A stretch of 64,000 nt of DNA, from positions 1-64,000 of the forward strand of contig NZ_WBMT01000009.1 of NCBI RefSeq assembly GCF_008923185.1. Reading direction: 5' to 3'. Positions 32,570 through 40,445 of the stretch are shown piece by piece; position 1 is the first letter of the stretch; each line of letters opens with the position of its first letter. The notes below the pieces were generated by a model. It was not told where the DNA came from. It did not search any database and worked only from the letters and a program-made list of their open reading frames with translations. Source of the stretch: Actinomadura rudentiformis (lineage in GTDB: Bacteria; Actinomycetota; Actinomycetes; Streptosporangiales; Streptosporangiaceae). A program made the translations under genes and the position numbers.

Positions 32570-33130
32570 ATGTCCCCTCCCCTGACCTCCCACTCATCCG
32601 CCCCCGCCGACCGGGACACCGTAGGAGCCGCGGACCTGGCCGCGCTGCAACGGCGCGACCGGACCGACCGCCGCACCCGCGCCGCGTTCGCGACGGTGTT
32701 CGCCCTGATCGGTGCCGCGCTGGCCGGACCGGTCCTGGTGACCATCCCCGCCCGCGCCCTGGCCGTTGTCGCCCTGGTGGCGCTGGCCGTGGTCGGCGCC
32801 GGGGGACTGGCCAGCATCGCCACCGGCTGGCTGGCTGGCCGGTACGAGATGTCCAGGCCGCACCCCTGGCAGGTGTGGCAGTGGCGCATCACGCGCCGCT
32901 GGTACGCCCCCGGCGCCACGGTGTGGCACACCGAACCCAACGCGGGTGCCAGCCCACTGGCCGTGCTCGCCTGGTACACCGACCCGGCGTGCCAGATTCC
33001 CTGGGCGCTCATCTACGACGGCACCCCGCTGATGTCCGGCGGTAGCGCGGTCTGGCTGCCGCTGACCGCACTGACCCCCACCCCGCCTCGGCCCGCGTCG
33101 ATGAGTGAGCGGATCGGCGGGCCGCGCTGA
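32570..33130 (+). CDS. two-helix membrane protein of the transfer module
   Basis: The 186-residue protein has two adjacent hydrophobic helices (FATVFALIGAALAGPVLVTI, ALAVVALVALAVVGAGGLAS) near residues 45-95 and a C-terminal soluble region with many Trp. GGAG precedes ATG 32570. Small membrane proteins of this kind (Spd) help spread the element along the mycelium. Its stop overlaps the next start (ATGA). Confidence 0.75.
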   Translation: MSPPLTSHSSAPADRDTVGAADLAALQRRDRTDRRTRAAFATVFALIGAALAGPVLVTIPARALAVVALVALAVVGAGGLASIATGWLAGRYEMSRPHPWQVWQWRITRRWYAPGATVWHTEPNAGASPLAVLAWYTDPACQIPWALIYDGTPLMSGGSAVWLPLTALTPTPPRPASMSERIGGPR

Positions 33131-33315
33131 TGTCGGCCCGCTGGTGGGCCCACCTGGCCCTGATCGACGTGCTGATTCTGACCGGCATCGCCGCCGGCGC
33201 CGTCTGGCTGGCGTGCACGCATTTGACCGCCATGCACCCGCCCGCGGTTCTGCTGCTGGCGGTCCTGGCCGCCGTCGCCACGTTCAGCATGCTGGCCGGA
33301 ACCCGGCGGCCCTGA
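33130..33315 (+). CDS. tiny two-helix membrane protein
   Basis: The 61-residue protein is almost entirely two membrane helices (LALIDVLILTGIAAGAVWLA and AVLLLAVLAAVATFSMLAG). It is translationally coupled to the preceding gene and fits the Spd class of spread proteins. Confidence 0.75.
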   Translation: MSARWWAHLALIDVLILTGIAAGAVWLACTHLTAMHPPAVLLLAVLAAVATFSMLAGTRRP

Positions 33316-33334
33316 CCCTTCCTTCCCCTGTTCA

Positions 33335-33384
33335 CCGGCCCGCCTCGATCGACTCTCTCAAGAGCTCTGGTCGGGGCGGGCTGG
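33335..33384 (+). promoter_or_regulatory. intergenic hairpin
   Basis: CCGGCCCGCCTCGA and TCGGGGCGGGCTGG form a 14-bp stem with two G-U pairs; the loop contains a smaller GACTCT/AGAGCTC fold. Confidence 0.55.
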
Positions 33385-33408
33385 TCTGTCATGCAAAGGA
33401 CTGTGCTG

Positions 33409-34743
33409 ATGGATGCCACCAGACTGTTTGCCTTCGTGGCCTCGCATCCCGTCCCCGCGGTGGCCGGCGCTGTGACGGCTGTGGCCGTGCTGGCCGGGCT
33501 CGGGCTCGTCCTGTGGCGAGTGGTACGCGGACGGGCTGCCGATGAGGTGCTGACGCCGATTGCCGCGCTGACCGCCACCGGGGTGGCCATGTGGGGCATG
33601 TGGAAGTTCTTCGGCGATGTGCTGGACGCCTCGGGGCCGCTGCGGATCTGGCTGTTTGCGTTCCTGGAGTTGGCCATGGTCACCTCGGCCGTGCGTGCTC
33701 GCCGCAACGTGCGTGAGGGCCGCTCGGCCGGGGTGGATGGCGCCGCGGTGTGGGCCATCACCGGCCTGTCGGCGGTGCTGTCGGCCACCGACGCCGGTTC
33801 GCTGCGCGCCGGCCTGCTGCGGTTCGCGGCCCCGATCGTTGCCGCCTGGCTGTGGGAACGTGGCCTGGCTGTGGATCGCCGCCGTACCGGCAAGACACGC
33901 CGGATCAGCTATCGGATCACCCTCGAACGGGTGCTGGTTCGGCTCGGCCTGGCCGAGGCCACTGACCGCACCGCCAGCGATGTGGAGGTGCACCGCCGCC
34001 TGACCCGGCTGGCCCGCGCCGCCCACCGCGTCCGCCGCCTGCGCGCCGCCGGCGACACCAAGCCGCGGACGCTCAAGCGTGCCATGGCTCGGCTGGACAG
34101 GGCGATGGACGGTGCGGTGGAACACGCTGGCCTGGCCGGTGACCCCGACCGCCGTGCGGCACTGCTGGACCAGATCGCCGCGCTGTATCACGCACCCGCG
34201 CTGGCCGACCTCACCCCGGCCACCCCCTGGGCACCGGCCCTCACGCCGAACGCAGCCGGTGCCGCACCGGCGCTACCCGCTGCCCCTGCCGAAGTCACTG
34301 AGACCCGTACGGGCAAGGGCCGTACGCACGCCCGTACGGCCCCGGCATCACCCCGTACGGACTGGGCCCGTACGGACCCCCGTACGGAAACCCGACAGGA
34401 TGCCCGTACAGGTGCGGCCGGTACGGGCACGCTGGCCTATCGGGACCAGGTAGTGGCCGAACTGGTGGCCGAGATCCACGCCGCGATGGAGTCTGGCGAC
34501 CGCCGCTGGACGCCGGACTACCCGACGCTGATGAAGCGCACCGGCTACCGCCGGTCCTGGTGCGAGAAAGCCGTGCGCGAAGCCCGCAACCTCGCGCTGC
34601 ACACCAGGCACGCCGACGACCACCCCACCCCCGACCCACCCACCCCGGCCAGCGGCACCAGTGACCCGGACACCGTTCCCGACAACCGGGACGACACCGG
34701 GCCGGGCAACGTGATCGAGCTGGCCCGTACAGCCGGGAAGTGA
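33409..34743 (+). CDS. DUF2637-like membrane protein, SpdB-type
   Basis: From ATG 33409 (AAAGGA 8 bases upstream) the protein is 444 residues. Four membrane helices occupy residues about 8-150, including GVAMWGMWKFFGDVLDA and IWLFAFLELAMVTSAVRARR, the DUF2637 pattern. A basic helical middle follows, then a Pro/Arg/Thr-rich linker and a C-terminal winged-helix-like segment (YPTLMKRTGYRRSWCEKAVR). This is the usual large integral membrane protein upstream of TraB and probably works with it at the transfer pore. Confidence 0.83.
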   Translation: MDATRLFAFVASHPVPAVAGAVTAVAVLAGLGLVLWRVVRGRAADEVLTPIAALTATGVAMWGMWKFFGDVLDASGPLRIWLFAFLELAMVTSAVRARRNVREGRSAGVDGAAVWAITGLSAVLSATDAGSLRAGLLRFAAPIVAAWLWERGLAVDRRRTGKTRRISYRITLERVLVRLGLAEATDRTASDVEVHRRLTRLARAAHRVRRLRAAGDTKPRTLKRAMARLDRAMDGAVEHAGLAGDPDRRAALLDQIAALYHAPALADLTPATPWAPALTPNAAGAAPALPAAPAEVTETRTGKGRTHARTAPASPRTDWARTDPRTETRQDARTGAAGTGTLAYRDQVVAELVAEIHAAMESGDRRWTPDYPTLMKRTGYRRSWCEKAVREARNLALHTRHADDHPTPDPPTPASGTSDPDTVPDNRDDTGPGNVIELARTAGK

Positions 34744-34830
34744 CTCAGGCACCGCACAGCCTGCACCCAACCCGCCCGTGCCCGGTCCCGTACGGGACCC
34801 GGCGCCGGTCCGTGTCTCGGATCTCGCCCA

Positions 34831-34881
34831 CACCCGCACCTGCCCCGTAAGGCCCGCACTGTACGGGGCGTGCCGCGGGTG
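34831..34881 (+). promoter_or_regulatory. long interrupted intergenic hairpin
   Basis: CACCCGC plus GCCCCGTA pair with TACGGGGC plus GCGGGTG across an internal loop; outside it CGGTCCG and CGGACCG can extend the stem. It lies in the 211-bp gap before the next membrane gene. Confidence 0.55.
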
Positions 34882-34954
34882 TGGCGGGTGTGGGCGGGGT
34901 CGGCGGTACGGACCGCCGATGTCCCGATGTCCTTGATCGAAGGGAAGTGTTCCC

Positions 34955-35137
34955 ATGATTCTTTTGGCCCTGCTGACCGGCGGGCTGATCTTCATGATCT
35001 GGGCCCGTCAGGTCTCCTACGTGATGCTGTTCGCGCTGTGCTCGTGGGGTCTGCTGGCCGCCTCCACCCCGATCGGGGTCAAGCTGGTGGCCGGGCTGAA
35101 CTCGCTGTCCAACTCGATCGACGGGTGGTTCGCATGA
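34955..35137 (+). CDS. small membrane protein of the transfer module
   Basis: The 60-residue protein has two hydrophobic stretches (LLALLTGGLIFMIWARQV, YVMLFALCSWGLLAASTPIG). GAAGGGAAG precedes ATG 34955. It overlaps the next start by four bases. Confidence 0.75.
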   Translation: MILLALLTGGLIFMIWARQVSYVMLFALCSWGLLAASTPIGVKLVAGLNSLSNSIDGWFA

Positions 35138-35433
35138 CCACCCACCCCCGGCCCCGACGCGTACGAGCCGTGCTGGCCCGGCTGTGGGCCAACCGGCCCA
35201 CCCTCGGCGCGCTGGCGTTCCTGCTGGCCGGCCCCGGCGTGGCCAACGTGCTGCTGGGGTTGCCGCTGTGGTGGGCCGCGGCCGGGCAGTGGTCACTGTG
35301 GTTGCTGCTCATGGTGGCCGTGTCGATCACCGAGGCCCGCCGCCCCGCCCCGCCCGCCGATCACGTCCGCCCCGGTGGGCACGATGTGCCATCCCACCTG
35401 GGCACCGGTACCGCTGAGGAGGCCGACCGGTGA
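35134..35433 (+). CDS. small membrane protein of the transfer module
   Basis: The 99-residue protein has a basic N-terminus, helices LGALAFLLAGPGVANVLLGL and WSLWLLLMVAVSI, and a charged tail. It overlaps the genes on both sides (ATGA and GTGA), showing tight coupling in a cassette of membrane proteins. Confidence 0.75.
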   Translation: MTTHPRPRRVRAVLARLWANRPTLGALAFLLAGPGVANVLLGLPLWWAAAGQWSLWLLLMVAVSITEARRPAPPADHVRPGGHDVPSHLGTGTAEEADR

Positions 35434-36371
35434 TCGAGCTGCTGTTTCTGGGGTCGGCCGCGTTCGTCGGGGGCGCGCACGCCATGCGCAAGTCCCGCGC
35501 CGCCCGCCACCCTCGCCCCCGCGCCCGGCAACACTCACTGCTGGTCAAGGCATGGAACTCCGCTGGCGCTCCGCACACCGAGGAATCGATGCTCGGGGAC
35601 GCGCTGGCCGACCTGGGTGGCCGGGCGATCGGCAGCACCGTGCGACGCACGGCCCCGCGCGTCAAGCGGCGCGGCCAGGCAGTTCGCAACGGCGCGGCAT
35701 CGCGGTGGCAACGCCGTAGGAACGAGGACCGTACGGTGACCTTCTTTCGCCGACGCAACCGTTCCTCGCCCGCCACCGGCAAGGACGAAACCGGTGCCGC
35801 CGACGCAGGCGGCAAGCGCCCGAACGACGCGCCACCGCTGCCGGGCGGTTCGACACCCGCCGCGTTGCCGCGCGGCGGGTCCCCGCTGCCGCTGCCGCCC
35901 GGGTCCGATCCCTCTGCCCCGAACACGCCGATTCCGATGCCGCCTGGCTCGGCCCGCTCCGCTAGTTCGGCCGCGCGTACCCCGTCACGGCGGGCGGCCG
36001 GTGGCCGGAGGCAGGGCCGGGGTGGTTCGCCGGCCCGGCAGGGCGGCAGGCGCCGGGCGCAGGCCCGGATGCGGGTGGCTGTGCCGCTGAATCTGGAGGC
36101 GCCCGGCACCGATGTGGAGTTCCTGGACGCCTGCGCTGACTTGCAGCAGATGCTGCGGGGGATCGGGGTGGCGGTGGAGGACTGGAACGACGAACTGATG
36201 ATCCGCCGCCTGCCCTCGATCGTCACCGGCCCGTTGGAGCGTGTGCATGACGGGCTGGTGGACGGGGCCGCGTGCACGGCGCTGGCCACGGTGCTGTTTG
36301 AGAACTGGTTCGCCGAGGCCCGCGAGATCGCCGCTGCCGGGATCGAGTTCACCGGCGACGACCCCGAATAA
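35430..36371 (+). CDS. membrane-anchored protein with disordered linker, transfer module
   Basis: The 313-residue protein has a short N-terminal hydrophobic segment (ELLFLGSAAFVGGAH), a long basic Pro/Ser/Arg-rich linker (about residues 90-205) and a folded acidic C-terminal domain (residues about 215-313; DVEFLDACADLQQMLRGIGV, TVLFENWFAEAREIAAAGIE). The C-terminal domain resembles the whole of the next gene product, so the two are related. GTG 35430 overlaps the previous stop. Confidence 0.72.
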   Translation: MIELLFLGSAAFVGGAHAMRKSRAARHPRPRARQHSLLVKAWNSAGAPHTEESMLGDALADLGGRAIGSTVRRTAPRVKRRGQAVRNGAASRWQRRRNEDRTVTFFRRRNRSSPATGKDETGAADAGGKRPNDAPPLPGGSTPAALPRGGSPLPLPPGSDPSAPNTPIPMPPGSARSASSAARTPSRRAAGGRRQGRGGSPARQGGRRRAQARMRVAVPLNLEAPGTDVEFLDACADLQQMLRGIGVAVEDWNDELMIRRLPSIVTGPLERVHDGLVDGAACTALATVLFENWFAEAREIAAAGIEFTGDDPE

Positions 36372-36412
36372 CCCCTCACCCCGCAGCCCAACCCGAGAGG
36401 AAAGAACCGAGG

Positions 36413-36748
36413 ATGCTTCCGCGTCCCCGCGGCCGGCGTCCCGGCCGCTACACCGTCGAATTCGACGCCCCCGACTCAGACGGCGAGTTCATCGCCACCA
36501 GCCTGGCGATCGCCACCCTGATGGGCGGGCTGGCCGATGCCGTCGACGACTACACCGACGAACTGACCCGCCGCGGCATGCCGCCCGGGATCGTGCTCCA
36601 GTTCGAGCACCTGGCCGACAACCTGACCGACGCCGAACACGCCGCCCGCACCGCGGCGACCAACTTCGCCGACTACTTCGAAGACGCCCGCACCATCGCG
36701 GCCCGCGGCATCCGCATCATCGGCACCCCCCGCCGCCGCGCCGCCTGA
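36413..36748 (+). CDS. small acidic AICE protein, paralogous to the preceding C-terminal domain
   Basis: The 111-residue protein contains IATSLAIATLMGGLADAVDD, QFEHLADNLTDAEHAARTAA and DYFEDARTIAARGIRI. The pattern of hydrophobic and acidic residues parallels residues 215-313 of the previous protein, suggesting duplication. GAGAGGAAAG lies upstream. Function is unknown. Confidence 0.72.
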   Translation: MLPRPRGRRPGRYTVEFDAPDSDGEFIATSLAIATLMGGLADAVDDYTDELTRRGMPPGIVLQFEHLADNLTDAEHAARTAATNFADYFEDARTIAARGIRIIGTPRRRAA

Positions 36749-36775
36749 CCACCGCCCGCCTGCCTGTTCCCGTGC

Positions 36776-36824
36776 AACGGCCGTGCCGCCGCCCCACCAC
36801 CGGGGGTGTGGCGGCACGGCCGTT
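36776..36824 (+). promoter_or_regulatory. perfect 15-bp hairpin upstream of traB-like gene
   Basis: AACGGCCGTGCCGCC and GGCGGCACGGCCGTT pair without mismatch around a 19-nt loop and end 32 bases before the translocase start. It may attenuate or protect the translocase mRNA. Confidence 0.7.
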
Positions 36825-36856
36825 TGCGCGTCCCCACCTGCAAGGAGTTCGCTCGC

Positions 36857-39157
36857 ATGATTCGTCGTCCCGCCCGTCCTGGCTTCGGGCGTCCGCAGCG
36901 CCGTTCCCCGGGGCGCGGTCGCTTCGGGGGCCGCCGCCGCGGCTACACCGATACAGAGATGTTCGACCCGCTGTACCCGGCCGTCATGGACCAGCACGCG
37001 GCGCCACGGCGCCCGGTGATGGGCCCGGTCGCTCGCGCTGCGGCGCGGGGCTATGTGCGCTGGGTGCTGGCCTCGCCCGATACTCGCGGCCTGGGCACCG
37101 GCCTGGCCGCCCTGTACCCCTCCGGTCACCTTGCGTACGAGTACGCCGCCGGTGATGCGCTGTTGTTGGGGGCGTTCGCGCCGCCGGCCGCGCTGGCCGC
37201 GTGGGTGGCCACCTACAAGACCCACGGCTCGCCCCGCTACTCCGGCGCCATCGCCGCCATCGCTGCCGGAATCCCGGCCTGGCTTGCTACCGCTTCCGCC
37301 ACCGGCGTCACCAACCTGCCCACCCTGCTGGGCTACACCCTCACCGCCACCACGGCATGGTCGGCCTACACCTGGTCCGACGTCCTCAAAGAACGCCGCC
37401 GGTTCGCCGAAGCCCAAGCCAAGTGGGAAACCATCGCCGGCCTGGCCGGGCTGGAGGGCTCGCGACTGCTGCGCACCGAACGCACCCGCACCGGCGTCAA
37501 ATTCAAAATCGACCTCGGAGTGCAAGGCCCGTCCGCGTCCCGGCTGGAACGCGGCGACCTGGCCGAGCAGATCGCCCGCTGCTACGGCATCGGCGCCGAT
37601 CAGGTCCGCATCCGCACCCACCGCAAAAACGCCCGGATCGCCTGGATCATCATCCAGCTGGTGGACCTGTGGTCGAACATCGTGCCGCACCCCGCCGTCG
37701 TCGCCGGCGACGGCACCCCGGTCCCCGCGGCGACCGCCGCGGCCGGCAAGGGGCAGCGGTCGATCCTGGACGGCCCCTACACCCTCGGCACCGACCCCGA
37801 GACCGGGGACGACCTCACCCTTGTGGTGTTCGACGAGGGCGGCGCCCGGCATGTGGACATCGTCGGTTCCAACGGTGGCGGCAAGTCCAACACGCTGTCC
37901 AACATCGTCCAGCAGGGCGCCGAGTGCCGCGACGTGCTGACCGTGGCGATCGATCTGGGCAAGGGCGTCATCCCCACCCTGTGGCGTGAGCACCTGCACG
38001 ACTACGCCGGGGTCGGGGAGGAGGACAAGGCCCTGGAGATCTTCGAGTGGATCGATGCGCTGCTGGATGAGCGCGCGATCGATCTGGCCGGGGGCACCCT
38101 GGTTCCCTCGGCCGCCTCACCGGTGGTGCAGGTGATCGTGGATGAGCAGGACACCGCGACCGGGTTCCACTCGGCCGTCGCCGCCGATATCAAGCCCGTT
38201 CTGGACAAGATTCACAAGCGGGGTCGGTCGCTGGGGGTGGTGCTGATCACCGCCAAGCAGCGTGATGTGGTCCAGCACACCGGTTCCAAGGAAGGCAAGG
38301 CCAACGCCTACACCACCATCGTTGGCCGTGTCGCCAACACCAAGGAGATGGCCAAGGCCCTGCCGGACTGGGAGGTCACCGGCTGCCCCGACATGTCCAC
38401 CTACGGCGGCGACGCCCAAGGCGTCATCCTGCTGGTCCGCCAGGGCGGCGCCTGGCAGGCCGGCCGCACCCGCGCCCTGTACGACCCCAAAACCGTCCAG
38501 GCGCTGGCCGCCGCCTACGGCCCCGCCGACGCACACCTGGAACCGCACATCGCCGAAAGCCTCCCCGGCTACACCGACCGCCACCCCATCCCCGCCACCA
38601 CCGCCCAGCGGCCCACCCGGCAGCAGAGCGACCCGCCCACCGGCCCCGGCCAGGACGCCGAAGGCCGCACCGGGCACCGTGAGACAGGCCACGGCCGTCC
38701 GGCTGGCCCCAACCGGGCATCCGACGCCACGGCCGACACCGGCGGTGGTCGGCGCGGTGGTGGCGATCAGGGATGGGGGTTCGACCCCGCCGACGACGCC
38801 GCGGTGGAGGAAGCGGTCAAGGGTCTGGTGGACCGGCTGGATGAGTTCATCGCCGAAACCGTCCAACCGCCCGAACACCCCACGGCGCTGGAGGAACTGA
38901 ACGCCGCCAAGCGCGAGCTCGCTGAGACCACGGTGCCGGACTCGACCACCGAATCAGTGCTGCGCTGCCTGCGAGAGCGCGGGGCCAAGGGTGCCCGCCG
39001 CGACGAGTTGGCCAAACTTCTCAACAAGCCCATGCGCACCGCATCGCGGATCCTGGGCGCGCTGGTGGAGAACGGCACCATCGTGCGGGCGGGCAAGGGA
39101 GGTCCCGCCTCCCGCTACTACCTTCCCGAGCACGACCCCGAAGATCACACGGAGTGA
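36857..39157 (+). CDS. FtsK/SpoIIIE-type DNA translocase, TraB-like
   Basis: The 766-residue protein has a basic N-terminus, about four membrane helices (residues about 90-185), and an FtsK-type ATPase with Walker A VGSNGGGKSNT (Lys about 343) and Walker B VIVDEQD (about 430). A Pro/Gly-rich linker follows, then a C-terminal winged helix (LRERGAKGARRDELAKLLNK, TASRILGALVENGTIVRAG). TraB proteins form a hexamer that moves double-stranded plasmid DNA between mycelial cells and bind short repeats through the winged helix. Repeats of that kind lie directly downstream. AAGGAG precedes ATG 36857. Confidence 0.93.
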   Translation: MIRRPARPGFGRPQRRSPGRGRFGGRRRGYTDTEMFDPLYPAVMDQHAAPRRPVMGPVARAAARGYVRWVLASPDTRGLGTGLAALYPSGHLAYEYAAGDALLLGAFAPPAALAAWVATYKTHGSPRYSGAIAAIAAGIPAWLATASATGVTNLPTLLGYTLTATTAWSAYTWSDVLKERRRFAEAQAKWETIAGLAGLEGSRLLRTERTRTGVKFKIDLGVQGPSASRLERGDLAEQIARCYGIGADQVRIRTHRKNARIAWIIIQLVDLWSNIVPHPAVVAGDGTPVPAATAAAGKGQRSILDGPYTLGTDPETGDDLTLVVFDEGGARHVDIVGSNGGGKSNTLSNIVQQGAECRDVLTVAIDLGKGVIPTLWREHLHDYAGVGEEDKALEIFEWIDALLDERAIDLAGGTLVPSAASPVVQVIVDEQDTATGFHSAVAADIKPVLDKIHKRGRSLGVVLITAKQRDVVQHTGSKEGKANAYTTIVGRVANTKEMAKALPDWEVTGCPDMSTYGGDAQGVILLVRQGGAWQAGRTRALYDPKTVQALAAAYGPADAHLEPHIAESLPGYTDRHPIPATTAQRPTRQQSDPPTGPGQDAEGRTGHRETGHGRPAGPNRASDATADTGGGRRGGGDQGWGFDPADDAAVEEAVKGLVDRLDEFIAETVQPPEHPTALEELNAAKRELAETTVPDSTTESVLRCLRERGAKGARRDELAKLLNKPMRTASRILGALVENGTIVRAGKGGPASRYYLPEHDPEDHTE

Positions 39158-39173
39158 CAACGGGCGGGGTCCG

Positions 39174-39294
39174 AACTGTGCCAGCAACTGTGCCAACCCA
39201 ACTGTGCCAGTAACTGTGCCACCGCCGCCCTTACGCGCACGCGCGTGGACACGGACCCGCGCGGCACAGGTTGGCACGGTTCGGTTGGCACAGT
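39174..39294. repeat. AACTGTGCCA repeat cluster, candidate transfer site (clt)
   Basis: Four perfect copies of AACTGTGCCA start at 39174, 39186, 39200 and 39212. After a GC-rich spacer with ACGCGCACGCGCGT come one exact inverted copy (TGGCACAGT, 39286) and two degenerate ones (39262, 39272). The cluster lies 16 bases after the traB-like stop, the place where clt repeats recognised by TraB are found in Streptomyces plasmids. Confidence 0.7.
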
Positions 39295-39386
39295 CCAGGG
39301 TCCTCACACTCTGTGAGTGCGCCCCCGCAAAACCTCCCGGTCTTCACCAACCCCGCGTGCGATCGACACGTCAAACGGGAGCAACC

Positions 39387-39695
39387 ATGCTGCCCTCACC
39401 CATCCCCACGACCACCCTCACTGTGCAGCCATCCCCGCCGCCCTCGCCCGCGCCGCGCGAGCACGGCGACGGGGGCGGGCTGGGTCTGCTGCTGATCCTC
39501 GCCGTGGCCATCTACGCCATCGGCTACGCCATTTCGATCCACCTGCACCCGCTGCGCACCTGCCGCGCCTGCAACGGCACCGGCCTCCAGCGCGGCGGCA
39601 TCTTCACCGGCTCCATGCGGATCTGCCACCGCTGTGGCGGCACCCGTCGCGAAACCCGCCCCGGCGCCCGCACCCCCGACCGCCGCCACCGTTAA
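39387..39695 (+). CDS. single-pass membrane protein with DnaJ-like zinc motif
   Basis: The 102-residue protein has a Pro/Thr-rich N-terminus, one helix (GLGLLLILAVAIYAIGYAIS) and two cysteine knuckles of DnaJ type (CRACNGTGLQRGG, CHRCGGTRRE). The zinc knuckles should face the cytoplasm. AAACGGGAG lies upstream of ATG 39387. Confidence 0.72.
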   Translation: MLPSPIPTTTLTVQPSPPPSPAPREHGDGGGLGLLLILAVAIYAIGYAISIHLHPLRTCRACNGTGLQRGGIFTGSMRICHRCGGTRRETRPGARTPDRRHR

Positions 39696-39711
39696 CACCC
39701 GCCACACCGCT

Positions 39712-39740
39712 GCCCGGGACCGGCCGACCGGCTCCCGGGC
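39712..39740 (+). promoter_or_regulatory. intergenic hairpin with T-rich tail
   Basis: GCCCGGGA and TCCCGGGC enclose a nested CCGG/CCGG pair and are followed by TTTGTTCTGT, so it could terminate. Confidence 0.65.
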
Positions 39741-39774
39741 TTTGTTCTGTCCACCCTCATGGAGGGACCCCGTC

Positions 39775-40179
39775 ATGGCTGACATCTTCCCGCCGGTCGA
39801 TCAGTGGCCGGTACTTCAACCGCCCGACTGCCCCACCTGCCAGGCCACCACCGGAGTGGTGTTCATCGGCCCCGCCGACCGGATCGACGGCGGCACGGTC
39901 AACCTCTGGCACTGCCGCGCCTGCCCCGCCGACTGGACCACCCCGATCACCCACTGGCCCGTCCTTGACGGCCCCGACTGCCCGTACTGCAACAGCACTG
40001 ACACCTGTTGGGCCGCCATCGCCCCCGACCACCGCGGAGACCTGTGGACCTGCCCGCAGGACCACGAATTCGTGCTGACCCCCGAGGGCATCGTCATCAC
40101 GCCTGGCAACGAGGACCTGTCGGAGTGGGCGCCGGTCTGGCCGACCACCCGCCGTGACCCGCAGGACGGCGGCGCATGA
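39775..40179 (+). CDS. double zinc-ribbon AICE protein
   Basis: The 134-residue protein has two similar Cys4-type modules: PPDCPTCQATTGVVF with WHCRACPADWTT, and GPDCPYCNSTDTCWA with WTCPQDHEF. They look like an internal duplication. AGGGAC lies upstream of ATG 39775 and the next gene overlaps by four bases. Confidence 0.72.
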   Translation: MADIFPPVDQWPVLQPPDCPTCQATTGVVFIGPADRIDGGTVNLWHCRACPADWTTPITHWPVLDGPDCPYCNSTDTCWAAIAPDHRGDLWTCPQDHEFVLTPEGIVITPGNEDLSEWAPVWPTTRRDPQDGGA

Positions 40180-40445
40180 CCGCCCCCTTTGACGGTGAGG
40201 CGTCGCGTTCCACCGCGGAGGCACACGACGCGTCGCGCCGCGTGACTGCCCGGCCCGGCGTTCTGAACTGGCGCGCCGCCGCGCACTGGGGCGGCGGTCG
40301 GCGCCTGCCGTGCGTGCACTGCGGACACGGGGCGTTCTATCGCGACGAGACCGGCCGCCCCTGTCACAAGACGTGCGCTGAAGCCGCCCTCACCAGAGCT
40401 GGTGGGGGCGGCGCCACCACAAGAGGAGACCTCTCCGGTGAGTAA
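40176..40445 (+). CDS. small zinc-binding AICE protein
   Basis: The 89-residue protein contains LPCVHCGHGAFYRDETG and PCHKTCAEAALTRAG, a CxxC...CxxxC arrangement. It is coupled to the preceding gene (ATGA). The DUF5131 gene starts 8 bases before its stop in another frame. Confidence 0.68.
   Translation: MTAPFDGEASRSTAEAHDASRRVTARPGVLNWRAAAHWGGGRRLPCVHCGHGAFYRDETGRPCHKTCAEAALTRAGGGGATTRGDLSGE
40383..40412 (+). promoter_or_regulatory. hairpin at the gene junction before the DUF5131 gene
   Basis: GCCGCCCTCACCAG and CTGGTGGGGGCGGC form a 14-bp stem with one U-G pair. It lies within the last codons of the preceding gene, just before the next ribosome site. Confidence 0.6.

Noticed and set aside
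34304..34430. Cluster of CCGTACGG palindromes in the DUF2637-like gene
   Set aside because: They encode Arg-Thr pairs in a low-complexity linker, and CGTACGG is frequent throughout this window, so a special binding site is not supported.
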